A DNA stretch of 64,000 bases from Lachnospiraceae bacterium. Lineage in GTDB: Bacteria; Bacillota; Clostridia; Lachnospirales; Lachnospiraceae. Where the stretch lies: NCBI GenBank assembly GCA_910575475.1, contig CAJTGD010000024.1, forward strand, positions 32,044 through 96,043, given 5' to 3'. A model generated the notes under the pieces. That model was not told where the DNA came from, ran no database searches, and saw nothing but the letters and a program-made list of their open reading frames with translations. Each line of letters starts with the position of its first letter. Within the stretch, counting starts at the first letter, position 1. Both the position numbers and the translations under genes were made by a program. Below, one piece after another: positions 64,000-64,000 of this stretch.

Positions 64000-64000
64000 T

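Overview
The window looks like a chromosome segment of a spore-forming, low-to-mid-GC member of the Clostridia, most probably Lachnospiraceae. Evidence: the spoIVB-spo0A pair, a GatD/MurT lipid II amidation pair, a split cobalamin methionine synthase, NADP-type glutamate dehydrogenase, clostridial-type fol genes, strong SD sequences and several short dispersed palindromic repeats. No rRNA, tRNA or CRISPR array was recognised. The first gene and a possible last gene are cut by the window edges.

Layout. 0-10 kb: end of a GPH-type sugar transporter; argG (minus strand) with ArgR-like boxes; a TetM-like translational GTPase fused to a YacP/Rae1-type NYN nuclease; a cysteine hydrolase; an iron alcohol dehydrogenase; proB and proA. 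10-14 kb: an AraC regulator divergent from a deleted, inactive second alcohol dehydrogenase; a second GPH transporter; a stub of an ABC ATPase. 14-18.4 kb: a folate operon, folC-folE-HD hydrolase-folP-folBK. 18.5-25.4 kb: two GNAT acetyltransferases, a two-component system followed by an ABC export-type transporter, and a RelB/ParE-like toxin-antitoxin pair whose toxin carries a premature stop. 25.6-28.1 kb: tyrA-aroA (minus). 28.4-34.5 kb: an atypical EF-G paralogue, spoIVB, spo0A and glgA. 34.5-40.8 kb: the MetH activation protein, MetH core, alaS and rpsU. 41-49 kb: gdhA, a Ca2+-type P-ATPase, gatD-murT and rarA. 49-53.8 kb: a chemotaxis receptor, a J-domain protein, a low-molecular-weight phosphatase, a sugar acetyltransferase and a PilZ protein. 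53.8-58 kb: a MATE remnant, a TetR regulator with three matching operators, and an ABC transporter whose permease has a frameshift and a stop. 58.1-64 kb: a truncated D-Ala-D-Ala carboxypeptidase abutting AT-richer plasmid/ICE-like DNA (Rpn-type nuclease, an accessory gene interrupted by a 165-bp MITE, ParA, ParB and a small protein), bracketed by two copies of a structured leader repeat.

Genome decay is common here: eight features are broken or reduced to remnants. The strongest candidate for an undescribed system is the fusion at 2.95-5.82 kb, which joins a ribosomal A-site-binding GTPase to a nuclease domain whose known relative cuts mRNA in the ribosomal A site. It sits behind its own promoter, a leader hairpin and a possible short leader peptide.
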